Part shown: positions 1-6,970 of the stretch, one piece after another
Layout: every line of letters starts with the position of its first letter
Numbering within the stretch: position 1 is the first letter of the stretch
Assembly: GCA_029256865.1 (NCBI GenBank)
Contig: JARIEH010000177.1
Span: forward strand, 1-7,945
Length of the DNA: 7,945 nucleotides
Origin: Psychrobacter sp.
GTDB taxonomy: Bacteria > Pseudomonadota > Gammaproteobacteria > Pseudomonadales > Moraxellaceae
Direction of reading: 5' to 3'
Notes under the pieces: model-generated
Seen by the model: only the letters and a program-made list of their open reading frames with translations
The model's database searches: none
What the model was told of the DNA's origin: nothing
Program-made: the position numbers and the translations under genes

Positions 1-1953
1 CACGATACCGTCGAAGATACGGATGTTAGTGATGATGAAATCGAGCAACGCTATGGCAAGGTTGTGGCAAGGCTGGTTGATGGTGTGACCAAATTAAAAT
101 CATCTAGTCATAATAAACAACAAAACAAAGCCGCCACCTTTCATAAGATTTTGACAGCAACCCTCGCTGATCCACGCGTGTTGATTATTAAGCTCGCCGA
201 TCGATTGCATAACATGTCTACGCTTGATGCCGTACGTCCAGAAAAGCAACGCGCCACCGCCCAAGAGACGCTAGACTTTTATGTCCCATTTGCGCGCTTA
301 ATGGGGCTCAATGACATTGCTGACTATATCGAAGTGCTTTGTTACCGCAACCTTGATTCCGAGATGTATAACAAGCTGTCCGACAAACTATTGCAGCATG
401 GTCTTGGACGTAACTTCCAAAGAGAATCCATTCACCGTTATCTCAGTATTGTCCTCAATAACTTAGGCCTCAATGGACATGTAAAAGTGCTAGACAATCG
501 CGTGGTGATATATCGCCAATTTTTCCGTAATCGCGGTGAGATCAGTGCGCTGCTGCGCCATTATGCGTTTGAGATTGTACTCGATAATATTGAAGAATGT
601 GACAAGCTCGCTTATTATCTGATAAAGAAGTACCAGATAGAGAACTCTCATATTGAAGACAATATCCGTCGGCCGCTGCCCGGCGGCAATCAATCACTCA
701 CTCTCATTTATGAGCGGGATAATGACTTTGTAAAAGTGACTATTTTGACTAAAAAAATGCAGAATGCTGCACGTCTCGGAGTCATTGGTGCTGAGCATGC
801 TTCTGACGTTAGTCGCTCAGTCATTCAAGCCTCGCTACGCAATATGAAAGATCTGATCGACGAAGAAACCTTAGATGAAAACAACCCTGACTTCACGGCT
901 GCAGTCTCCACTATCAATGAGCTAATGGACTACCTACACTCTAGCAAAATCATCTGTTATAGTCCGCAAGGTCGCGCTTATGAGCTGCCCCAAGGTGCCA
1001 CAGCGCTAGACTTTGCTTATGCTGTTGGGCCTATGGTTGGTAATGTGGCAGTTGGTGCAAACGTCGATGGCAAAAAAGCCAAGCTTGGTACTGTCGTCAA
1101 AAATGGTCAACAAGTTGAGATTGAAGTAAACAGCCACTCTGAACCAAAAGCTGAATGGCTCGGGTTTGTGGTGACCAATAAAGCCCGTGAAGAGATACTG
1201 CGTTGGTTTAAAGACTTATCTGCCGCCGACAAGCAACATCATGGTAAGCAAGCATTGGACCGTGCCCTAAAAACCTACCAAAAGAGTCTCGATGACTTAA
1301 CAGATAATGACTGGAAAAACTTGATTGAATGGCGCGGTCTCCCAGAGAAAAGCGCTTTATTTGAGCAAATAAGCTCTGGTACTCTACTGCCACAGCTAGT
1401 GGTATCACGCTTATTTAGTGACGAAGTAAGCAGCCTACAAACACAAGAACAACAAGCTGACGCTATGACGCAGCCACAGCAGCTAATCGCGAACGCTACG
1501 GGCGTCGAACTTGATTTTGCCAATTGCTGTCACCCTATTTATGGTGACCCTATCGTTGGTCATTTATCACGACACGGTCTGGTCGTTCATCGCCACAAAT
1601 GCTTTTCGCTCGACGACATTCGTAAAGACAATCCTTATCAAGTCATACAGTTACGCTGGCGTGACGATAAAGCGATCAAAAATAACGAGTCAGGTGAAGC
1701 CAACGGTAAAAACAGTGGAGAAATTCGTTTCCCTGCTTATCTAAAGCTGTCTATCGCTCTCAGTGATGAGCAAATTAGTGAGGTAATTTATCACTTGCGT
1801 CAACTTAATATCGGAGTTGAGACGGTCGATGTGCGTAGCAGTGATACTATCCTGCATGTTATTGTCCGTAGCCGCAATCACTTAGCGCAAGGCATACGTG
1901 ACCTACGCTCCTTACTAGGCTTCCCAAACATCATACGACTATATCAGCTATAG
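1..1953 (+). CDS. spoT: SpoT-type (p)ppGpp hydrolase with degenerate synthetase domain (5' end missing)
   Basis: Long RelA/SpoT homologue that removes pyrophosphate from the alarmone (p)ppGpp in the cytoplasm. The frame is open from base 1, so the true start lies outside the window; the GTG at 64 is internal. The 650 visible residues run in family order. First comes the rest of the HD hydrolase domain, with HDxxED at residues 1-6 and the LADRLHNM block at about 65-72, so the hydrolase site looks intact. A synthetase-like region (about 120-295) follows, then a TGS domain (about 317-377), a helical linker, a conserved-cysteine domain (CCHP at 509-512, second Cys near 534) and a C-terminal ACT/RRM domain (about 577-650). 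The synthetase region lacks the usual catalytic signatures: YAFRV reads YAFEI (about 188-192) and GYQSLH reads GNQSLT. This suggests a hydrolase-only SpoT, as reported for Moraxellaceae, so alarmone synthesis would depend on a separate RelA. No clear terminator follows, so read-through into ridA is possible. Confidence 0.95.
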   Translation, partial: HDTVEDTDVSDDEIEQRYGKVVARLVDGVTKLKSSSHNKQQNKAATFHKILTATLADPRVLIIKLADRLHNMSTLDAVRPEKQRATAQETLDFYVPFARLMGLNDIADYIEVLCYRNLDSEMYNKLSDKLLQHGLGRNFQRESIHRYLSIVLNNLGLNGHVKVLDNRVVIYRQFFRNRGEISALLRHYAFEIVLDNIEECDKLAYYLIKKYQIENSHIEDNIRRPLPGGNQSLTLIYERDNDFVKVTILTKKMQNAARLGVIGAEHASDVSRSVIQASLRNMKDLIDEETLDENNPDFTAAVSTINELMDYLHSSKIICYSPQGRAYELPQGATALDFAYAVGPMVGNVAVGANVDGKKAKLGTVVKNGQQVEIEVNSHSEPKAEWLGFVVTNKAREEILRWFKDLSAADKQHHGKQALDRALKTYQKSLDDLTDNDWKNLIEWRGLPEKSALFEQISSGTLLPQLVVSRLFSDEVSSLQTQEQQADAMTQPQQLIANATGVELDFANCCHPIYGDPIVGHLSRHGLVVHRHKCFSLDDIRKDNPYQVIQLRWRDDKAIKNNESGEANGKNSGEIRFPAYLKLSIALSDEQISEVIYHLRQLNIGVETVDVRSSDTILHVIVRSRNHLAQGIRDLRSLLGFPNIIRLYQL

Positions 1954-2050
1954 ACATCATGATAATAACTGCTGTTGGCCATTAAAGCATATTGAACATT
2001 TATTTTTGCCTAACTGATTAAAACACCGTCTTTTAACCTCAAATTTAAAG

Positions 2051-2074
2051 ATTCAGTTTATTTAATTCAGTTTA
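2051..2074 (+). repeat. Short direct repeat, 10-mer ATTCAGTTTA twice
   Basis: ATTCAGTTTA occurs at 2051-2060 and again at 2065-2074, a period of 14 bases, in the AT-rich part of the spoT-ridA spacer just before the possible RNA structure. It could be a tandem protein-binding site or simply chance in AT-rich DNA. No function is assigned. Confidence 0.4.
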
Positions 2075-2146
2075 AAAGAGAGTCTAGGCAACCGAGTGCA
2101 GATGTCTCTGTAACACTGCAAGCGAGGTTAACGCTGTCACTCTTTT
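2074..2146 (+). other. Possible structured RNA leader upstream of ridA
   Basis: Two hairpins are nested inside a closing stem. AAAAGAG (2074-2080) pairs with CTCTTTT (2140-2146). Inside, AGTGCAGA (2095-2102) pairs with TCTG (2107-2110) and CACT (2114-2117) across a four-base loop, with a three-base bulge. AGCG (2121-2124) pairs with CGCT (2132-2135) around a seven-base loop. The order resembles a multibranched leader or small RNA. I recognise no known riboswitch and see no T-run directly after a stem that would make it a terminator. The pairings are visible in the sequence; a role is inference, since spacers of this size often fold by chance. Confidence 0.3.
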
Positions 2147-2177
2147 ATAGTGGATTGATTATACCAACCCAAACCTC

Positions 2178-2197
2178 TCTGCTAAGCATTTAGCGGA
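2178..2197 (+). other. Hairpin in ridA 5' leader
   Basis: TCTGCTAA (2178-2185) pairs with TTAGCGGA (2190-2197) around a GCAT tetraloop, giving an eight-base-pair stem with one G-U pair. It ends about 20 bases before the ridA Shine-Dalgarno. No T-run follows, so it is not an intrinsic terminator. It could stabilise the ridA message or take part in a larger leader fold with the 2074-2146 element. Confidence 0.4.
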
Positions 2198-2229
2198 TCA
2201 AACTAACACAAGAACTATAAGGATATCCT

Positions 2230-2610
2230 ATGACTCGTCAAACCATCCAAACTGATAAAGCCCCTGCAGCCGTCGGTACCTATTCACAAGCGGTAAAAGT
2301 CGGTAATACCGTCTATATCTCAGGTCAGCTTGGTTTCGATCCTAACACCATGGAACTAAAAGACGGCTTTGAAGCGCAAGCTAAGCAAGTATTTGCTAAT
2401 TTAAAAGCGATTTGTGAAGCAGCGGATGGCAGCTTAAAGGATGTGGTTAAGTTTAACGTGTCTTTAACCGATTTAAACGACTTTGCTGTCCTGAATGAGA
2501 TATTCGCCCAAAACTTGAGCGAACCTTATCCTGCACGCGCTGCTGTACAGGTCGCCGCACTGCCTAAAGGCGGCGTGGTTGAGATTGAAGCGATTATGTA
2601 TCTTGAATAA
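2230..2610 (+). CDS. ridA: RidA family 2-iminobutanoate/2-iminopropanoate deaminase
   Basis: RidA (YjgF/YER057c/UK114 family) hydrolyses reactive enamine/imine intermediates released by PLP enzymes such as threonine dehydratase, protecting other PLP enzymes from damage; it acts as a cytosolic homotrimer. The 126-residue length is typical. Family marks are APAAVGTYSQ near the N-terminus (Tyr18), YISGQLG (29-35) and the C-terminal block YPARAAVQVAALPKGG followed by VEIEAI. Arg103 and Glu120 match the substrate-carboxylate-binding Arg and the catalytic-site Glu of the family. The cysteine found in E. coli just after this Arg is Ala105 here. The start is fixed by AAGGA at 2219-2223, six bases before the ATG. 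Bases 2220-2229 form the palindrome AGGATATCCT, which overlaps this site. The spoT-ridA order is conserved in related gammaproteobacteria. A strong terminator follows. Confidence 0.95.
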   Translation: MTRQTIQTDKAPAAVGTYSQAVKVGNTVYISGQLGFDPNTMELKDGFEAQAKQVFANLKAICEAADGSLKDVVKFNVSLTDLNDFAVLNEIFAQNLSEPYPARAAVQVAALPKGGVVEIEAIMYLE

Positions 2611-2658
2611 TACTGACATGCAGTTTTCCCTGAATAATAAACATTTGACTTAAATCAT

Positions 2659-2695
2659 AATAAGCTTAGCGCCAGGCTAAGCTTATTGGTTTTTT
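2659..2695 (+). terminator. Intrinsic terminator after ridA
   Basis: AATAAGCTTAGC (2659-2670) and GCTAAGCTTATT (2676-2687) form a perfect 12-base-pair stem with the five-base loop GCCAG. A run of six T follows at 2690-2695 after two G. This is the clearest terminator in the window and separates ridA from priA, so priA needs its own promoter or depends on leakage. The stem is symmetric but there is no matching A-run on the left, so it probably acts mainly on the plus strand. Confidence 0.9.
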
Positions 2696-2750
2696 AGCCT
2701 TGAATGCTATTTTAAACTTACATTAACCTTATAAGGCTGCGAGCCCCTTT

Positions 2751-5039
2751 ATGTTGGTACAAGTTGCTCTACCCGTACCCCTTTATCGGGTGTTTGACTA
2801 TAGCCTACCGGCAAATACAGAGTCCTTATCAAGCCCTTCTTTACCTTATATTGGTAGTCGTGTCGAAGTGTCATTTGGTCGTCAGACCTTAATCGGCATC
2901 GTCGTTGCTTACATCTCTGAAGCGGAGAGCAGCGTACCCATCAAAAAGCTAAAACCCATTAATAAATGCTTGGATGCTGAGCCTATTTTAGACGACAGTA
3001 TGCTAAAGCTGGCTCATTGGCTTGCACGCTATTATCACTATCCGCTTGGTGACGTCTTAGCGGTCATACTGCCAAGCTTGGTTCGTCAAGGCAAACCGCT
3101 GGATCTTCTGATCACACACTGGCGGATTTTGCCACATATCACCGATGACGACTTTCGTGCCAATGCAAAGAAACAGAAACAGCAGTTTGAGATGCTCAAA
3201 CTCCATGGCGAGCGCGGTGCTAGTGAAGACATACTGTTATTAGAAGGTATGCAGCGAAGTTTTTTAAAGACGCTAGAAGACAAAGGTCTTATCGAGCGCT
3301 CTATCCAGCCAAAACAAGCGCCTGCTCCTGTGAAGCTCGCAAAAATGCCACTGGACTTAAATGAAGAACAGCAACTCGCGGTAGCAGCCATTGTTAAAGC
3401 GCACAAAACTGAAAAATATACTGGGTTTTTACTCAATGGCATCACTGGTAGTGGCAAGACCGAAGTGTATTTACAAGCGATGCAAACAGTGTTGGAAGCT
3501 GGCAAGCAGGTGTTGATTTTAGTGCCAGAGATTGGACTGACACCGCAGACACGCGCACGTTTCGCCAGTCGTTTCGCTGCCCATATTGTGTTGCTACATT
3601 CAGGCATGAGTAATACTCATCGCTTGCAAGGCTGGCAGGACTGCCGCACGGGTCATGCGCAAATCATCATTGGCACGCGCTCAGCAGTGCTTTATCCCTT
3701 TGCAGATTTAGGTCTCATCGTTGTCGATGAAGCGCATGATGGCTCTTATAAGCAGCAAGATACACTGCGCTATCATGCTGCTGACATCGCGCTTTATCGC
3801 GGCCTGCAGTACAATATTCCCGTGGTACTCGGTACTGCTACCCCTTCCCTTGAGCATTTAAAATTAGTCGATGATGGCAAGCTGGTAGAGTACCAACTGC
3901 TTACGCGTCCTGGCAATGCGAATCCTGCGACCATGCAGCTGATTGACGCACGCCTGCAAAGTACGCACCAGCAAACACAAGATGACGGCGCACGCTATGA
4001 TACAGGGTTGACCGATGCCATGATTGGCGCCATACGGCAAACGTTAGAAGCTGGCGATCAAGTATTGATATTTTTGAATCGGCGCGGCTATGCCCCTGTC
4101 TTACTATGCGAGGCTTGCGGTTGGCAGGCAGATTGCCCGCGCTGTGATGCACACTTAACGGTTCACTATAACAGCCAAGCCCAGCAGAGTAATTACTCAA
4201 GTAGTTCATATTTGAAATGCCATCATTGTGATTGGCAAGCTTATATTCCAACCGTTTGCCCTGATTGCGGTAGTCAAAATCTCGATGCCAAAGGTATGGG
4301 AACGACAAGGCTGAGCGAAAACTTGCACGCTATTTTTGCCAATCCGCAAACCAGTAAAGCGCTGTATCCCATCATTCAAATTGACCGCGATACCACACGG
4401 CGCAAAGACAGCTGGGAAAATATCTATCAGCGCATCAATCAAGGCAATCCTGCCATCTTAGTCGGCACCCAAATGGTCGCCAAAGGCCATCACTTTCCCA
4501 GTGTGACACTGGTTTGTTTGCCCAACGCTGATCGTGGCTTCTTGTCCGCAGACTTTCGCTCGCCTGAAAATACCGCACAACTAATGATTCAAGTAGCAGG
4601 ACGTGCTGGACGCGGTGATAAAGCGGGTCGCGTACTTATTCAAACCTTGCAACCAGATAATGAGCTATTATTAAAACTGGTGAAAGATGGTTATCTGTCT
4701 TTTGCGCGTGAGCTATTACAAGAGCGCAAAATGATGGGGCTACCGCCTCATAGCCATGCCGCGCTGATACGTTGTGAAGGCAAAACCCTTGCCGCCACTA
4801 CTCAGGCGCTTAAAGACGCAGTTGCCAATCTGCCTAATGGCCACAACCTCGCAGTACTTGGTCCTATCGATGCACCGATGAGCAAAAAGAACAGCCGCTA
4901 CCATGTACAGCTGCTGCTGCTAGCCAAAGACAGATGGCAATTACACCATGTCTTAAATCAATGGTGGCAGCCTGTACTTGCCATGCCAAGCGCGAAGTAC
5001 CTTAAGCTTACTTTAGACATCGACCCTGTCGGCTGGTAG
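2751..5039 (+). CDS. priA: Primosomal protein N' (PriA), replication-restart 3'-5' helicase
   Basis: PriA recognises stalled forks and D-loops, unwinds the lagging arm and starts loading of DnaB through the primosome. The 762 residues cover the whole family. The N-terminal 3'-end-binding domain (VALPVPLYRVFDYSLP, 5-20) is followed by a winged-helix region and a superfamily 2 helicase core: Walker A GITGSGKTE (230-238, Lys236), GTRSAVL (308-314), DEAH (326-329), GTATPS (361-366) and QVAGRAGR (614-621). Eight zinc-binding cysteines sit inside the core at 453, 456, 462, 465, 490, 493, 503 and 506. The gap between the second and third pairs (465 to 490) is about ten residues longer than in E. coli and is rich in Ser, Asn and Gln. 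The C-terminus ends in the usual DIDPVGW. The start is chosen because the second residue leads straight into the family N-terminus; the Shine-Dalgarno is poor (AAGG at 2733-2736, 14 bases away), suggesting modest expression. Confidence 0.97.
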   Translation: MLVQVALPVPLYRVFDYSLPANTESLSSPSLPYIGSRVEVSFGRQTLIGIVVAYISEAESSVPIKKLKPINKCLDAEPILDDSMLKLAHWLARYYHYPLGDVLAVILPSLVRQGKPLDLLITHWRILPHITDDDFRANAKKQKQQFEMLKLHGERGASEDILLLEGMQRSFLKTLEDKGLIERSIQPKQAPAPVKLAKMPLDLNEEQQLAVAAIVKAHKTEKYTGFLLNGITGSGKTEVYLQAMQTVLEAGKQVLILVPEIGLTPQTRARFASRFAAHIVLLHSGMSNTHRLQGWQDCRTGHAQIIIGTRSAVLYPFADLGLIVVDEAHDGSYKQQDTLRYHAADIALYRGLQYNIPVVLGTATPSLEHLKLVDDGKLVEYQLLTRPGNANPATMQLIDARLQSTHQQTQDDGARYDTGLTDAMIGAIRQTLEAGDQVLIFLNRRGYAPVLLCEACGWQADCPRCDAHLTVHYNSQAQQSNYSSSSYLKCHHCDWQAYIPTVCPDCGSQNLDAKGMGTTRLSENLHAIFANPQTSKALYPIIQIDRDTTRRKDSWENIYQRINQGNPAILVGTQMVAKGHHFPSVTLVCLPNADRGFLSADFRSPENTAQLMIQVAGRAGRGDKAGRVLIQTLQPDNELLLKLVKDGYLSFARELLQERKMMGLPPHSHAALIRCEGKTLAATTQALKDAVANLPNGHNLAVLGPIDAPMSKKNSRYHVQLLLLAKDRWQLHHVLNQWWQPVLAMPSAKYLKLTLDIDPVGW

Positions 5040-5145
5040 CAACCATACCTGACTCTCAATCATTAACCACCTCACTACAACGCTTAAATCTTAAATATGT
5101 TAGATTTCTTATAAGTATTTAGCGGATGTATCGCACTGATATCGT

Positions 5146-5183
5146 CCAGTCAGTATAAAAAATACAGCAAGACTGGGATACTG
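5146..5183 (+). other. Overlapping hairpins downstream of priA
   Basis: CCAGTC (5146-5151) pairs with GACTGG (5171-5176), and inside it GTAT (5153-5156) pairs with ATAC (5162-5165) around AAAAA. A competing stem, CAGTAT (5151-5156) with ATACTG (5178-5183), uses some of the same bases, so the two folds exclude each other. It may be the 3' processing end of the priA message or part of the transporter leader. No T-run follows, so I do not call a terminator. Confidence 0.35.
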
Positions 5184-5287
5184 TCTTATAAATATAGGTT
5201 TTGCAGCATTGAGCAGAGTAAGCACAGCATGCAAGAAAAATCCATATCAGGCTCGCGTATGAATGCGGTGTATTTATTTTATGTAGT

Positions 5288-5315
5288 ATTGATTATATGA
5301 TAGACGCTAATCAAT
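5288..5315. promoter_or_regulatory. Operator-like inverted repeat before the metal exporter
   Basis: ATTGATTA (5288-5295) and TAATCAAT (5308-5315) are perfect inverted eight-base arms separated by 12 bases. The spacer begins with TATGAT (5296-5301), which could serve as a -10 box, although no good -35 lies 17 bases upstream. The element lies 58 bases before the transporter start. Metal-efflux genes are often controlled by ArsR- or MerR-type regulators that bind such dyads near the promoter, but this does not match any consensus I know, so the regulator is unknown. Confidence 0.4.
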
Positions 5316-5320
5316 CAATT

Positions 5321-5350
5321 CTGTTGTTGTACTAAATATCTCGTCATAAT
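5321..5350 (+). promoter_or_regulatory. Weak candidate promoter for the CDF transporter
   Basis: CTGTTG (5321-5326) and CATAAT (5345-5350) are spaced by 18 bases and would start transcription near 5357, only a few bases before the GAGGG Shine-Dalgarno at 5363-5367. The -10 box is good and the -35 is poor. The TATGAT inside the upstream inverted repeat is an alternative -10. Confidence 0.3.
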
Positions 5351-5373
5351 TTTTATTATATTGAGGGTTTATT

Positions 5374-6492
5374 ATGAGCCAAAAAGACTATATGTACGAT
5401 GATGAAGACATGCACGATCACGACGAGCATTTAGAGGTCACAACCGCACCACGAGACACCAAAGGCTATCAACGCACGTTACTATTTAGCTTTATTATCA
5501 TCACTGCCTACATGTTCGTCGAAGCGATAGGTGGCTGGCTCACTGGTAGCCTAGCGCTATTATCTGATGCAGGCCACATGCTAAGTGACGCTATTGCCCT
5601 TGGTGCAACCTTGATGGCATTCAAAATCGGTGAAAAGTCTGCCACCCATCAAAAGACTTTTGGTTATAAACGTTTTGAGATTTTGGTCGCTACCGTCAAT
5701 GGTGCCACACTGGTCATTATTGCTATCATGATTTTTTATGAAGCCATTAAACGCTTTAACTCACCGACTGATATTGCCAGCGAAGGTATGCTCATTATTG
5801 CCACTATTGGCATGTTGGTCAATATTTTGGTCGCTTGGCTCATGCATCGAGGTAGCCGTACTAAGGCGAATAAACACAAACACAACCATGTCTTAAGTAC
5901 CGATCAAACATCAATCAACAATACTAAAAAAGCAAGTAGAAAGAAATCTAAAGAGTCAGTTAATCTAAATATGCACAGTGCTTACTTGCATGTACTAAGT
6001 GATTTAATGGGCTCAGTGGCCGCTATTATCGCCGCTTTATTAATGATTGTGTTTGGCTGGATATGGGCGGATGCAGCGGCATCAGTGGTGGTTGCCATAC
6101 TAATATTAATCAGCGGTTACCGTGTCGTACGCGATTCAGTGCATATCTTAATGGAAGGCACCCCAGCAGACATATCATTGGTTGAGGTTGAACAAAGACT
6201 GGTTGCGCATCCTCAGGTAAAAAAAATCCATGACCTCCACGTTTGGAGTATTACCAGTGGTCTAAACGCCTTATCATGTCACGTGGTTGTCGATGGTGAA
6301 ATGAGTATTTATGAGTCTAGTTTACTGATCGCTGATCTTGAACAGCGCTTATTAGACCTTGGTATCGATCATGCCACCATTCAAGTTGAAAGCCTATTAC
6401 ATTCGCGTACTCGATCCCATGGTGATGCTCTGGTCTGTGATATATTAGAGCGTCCTTCTGATGGTAATCGCCATATTGGCCACAATCATTGA
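5374..6492 (+). CDS. Cation diffusion facilitator (CzcD/ZitB-like), probable zinc exporter
   Basis: Inner-membrane proton-coupled exporter of divalent cations, most likely Zn2+ with possible Co2+ or Cd2+. The 372 residues have six predicted membrane helices, roughly at 35-57, 60-84, 103-126, 137-158, 203-227 and 229-248, then a cytoplasmic ferredoxin-like dimerisation domain (about 265-340, with HDLHVWSITSGLNALS at 286-301). The metal site reads HxxxD in helix 2 (His68, Asp72) and HxxxD in helix 5 (His206, Asp210), the HD-HD arrangement known for zinc-type CDFs rather than the DD-DD of Mn/Fe types. Extra metal-binding potential lies in the Asp/His-rich N-terminus (9-19), the Lys/His-rich loop between helices 4 and 5 (163-198) and the C-terminal HIGHNH. 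The start is supported by GAGGG at 5363-5367, six bases upstream. It stands alone, converging on the minus-strand small gene. Confidence 0.93.
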   Translation: MSQKDYMYDDEDMHDHDEHLEVTTAPRDTKGYQRTLLFSFIIITAYMFVEAIGGWLTGSLALLSDAGHMLSDAIALGATLMAFKIGEKSATHQKTFGYKRFEILVATVNGATLVIIAIMIFYEAIKRFNSPTDIASEGMLIIATIGMLVNILVAWLMHRGSRTKANKHKHNHVLSTDQTSINNTKKASRKKSKESVNLNMHSAYLHVLSDLMGSVAAIIAALLMIVFGWIWADAAASVVVAILILISGYRVVRDSVHILMEGTPADISLVEVEQRLVAHPQVKKIHDLHVWSITSGLNALSCHVVVDGEMSIYESSLLIADLEQRLLDLGIDHATIQVESLLHSRTRSHGDALVCDILERPSDGNRHIGHNH

Positions 6493-6568
6493 GAATACAA
6501 CTATTAGAAATGAGCGATCAGTCATGCGTCCTTCTCATTATAGTCGCGAATGAGACAAAAATAGCACA

Positions 6569-6868
6569 TTAATGATTGGATCCAAACAAGCGGTATAGAT
6601 AAAGCAATAAGAGCCAGATTAACCAAACTGCTGTCATGATCCAAATACCTATCCCAAGCCCTAGCAACGTCATTCGAATCCAAAAATCTAAGGCTCCATC
6701 CATGATGTGGGGTAAATACGCAGGTCCCATATTTGATGCGATGATTAGCCAAAACCCAAACGCTAATACAAGTCCTGCAGCAAATATTCGTATGATTATA
6801 TCGCCAATAACACTTAATAAAGACCCCTGCGTATGATAAGTGGATAATTTCTTTGATGGATTGTCCAT
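6569..6868 (-). CDS. Small hypothetical two-helix membrane protein
   Basis: Not recognised. The 99 residues contain a soluble N-terminus (1-21), a first hydrophobic helix (about 24-46, IIIRIFAAGLVLAFGFW region), a short loop with GPAYLPHIMDGALDFWI, a second long Trp/Leu-rich helix (about 66-92) and a short basic tail. The segment order and codon choice look like a real membrane protein; the overlapping frames do not. The ATG at 6868 has no good Shine-Dalgarno. The same frame stays open upstream to a TAG at 6908-6910 and would read NPSDYSGDRDSLL before this Met, which looks like natural protein. A strong ribosome binding site lies further upstream but feeds a different frame, so the real N-terminus may be longer and broken by a one-base shift. 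It is convergent with the transporter and divergent from the gene at 7126. Confidence 0.7.
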   Translation of the reverse strand: MDNPSKKLSTYHTQGSLLSVIGDIIIRIFAAGLVLAFGFWLIIASNMGPAYLPHIMDGALDFWIRMTLLGLGIGIWIMTAVWLIWLLLLYLYRLFGSNH

Positions 6869-6904
6869 GAGTAATGAGTCTCGATCGCCGCTGTAGTCGC
6901 TTGG

Positions 6905-6927
6905 GTTCTATCATATAAAACCCTTCC
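6905..6927 (-). promoter_or_regulatory. Strong RBS and ATG out of frame with the small membrane protein (possible frameshift)
   Basis: On the minus strand GGAAGGG (6927-6921) lies six bases before an ATG at 6914-6912, the best translation start in this part of the window. From that ATG the frame reads MIEPKRLQRRSRL and misses the membrane helices, using CGA, CGG and AGA codons. The membrane-protein frame begins its open stretch at the TAG (6910-6908), one base off. Removing a single base near the CCC (6905-6903 area) would join MI to SDYSGDRDSLLMDNPSKK. This suggests a frameshift mutation, a sequence error or, less likely, +1 slippage at the proline codon. Confidence 0.45.
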
Positions 6928-6938
6928 ATTTACTACTT

Positions 6939-6967
6939 TTTAAATAGTAATAATATTTTCTATCCAA
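6939..6967 (-). promoter_or_regulatory. Weak candidate promoter for the minus-strand small gene
   Basis: On the minus strand TTGGAT (6967-6962) and TTTAAA (6944-6939) have a 17-base spacer, each matching the sigma70 consensus at four of six positions. Transcription would begin near 6932, just before the GGAAGGG ribosome binding site. The palindrome at 6971-6992 abuts its upstream edge. Confidence 0.3.
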
Positions 6968-6970
6968 CTT

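Larger units (their letters stand above)
5040..5373 (+). other. priA-CDF intergenic region (no gene)
   Basis: This 334-base AT-rich spacer has no convincing coding frame. It holds the hairpin cluster at 5146-5183, the inverted repeat at 5288-5315 and the ribosome binding site of the transporter. No strong terminator for priA is seen. The only candidate is a weak AT hairpin, AAATCT (5086-5091) with AGATTT (5102-5107), which lacks a proper T-run. Confidence 0.7.

Noticed and set aside
64..66. GTG at 64 as the start of spoT
   Set aside because: The frame is open from base 1 and encodes the conserved HDxxED block upstream of this codon, so the gene begins outside the window.
2700..2735. Promoter for priA using TTGAAT (2700-2705) and TATAAG (2730-2735)
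   Set aside because: The spacer would be 24 bases, too long for sigma70, and no better pair was found between the ridA terminator and priA.
3086..3607. 173-codon minus-strand frame inside priA
   Set aside because: It lies wholly within the well-supported helicase core of priA and is Ser/Cys-rich in the way typical of antisense shadow frames.
5086..5107. AT-rich hairpin after priA as a terminator
   Set aside because: The stem is six weak base pairs with a ten-base loop and lacks a following T-run, so it is not convincing.
6522..6929. 135-codon minus-strand frame overlapping the small membrane protein
   Set aside because: Its product is rich in Cys, His and Arg without any coherent pattern, while the overlapping 99-residue frame encodes clean membrane helices. 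Only its ATG/RBS is of interest, as evidence for a frameshift.
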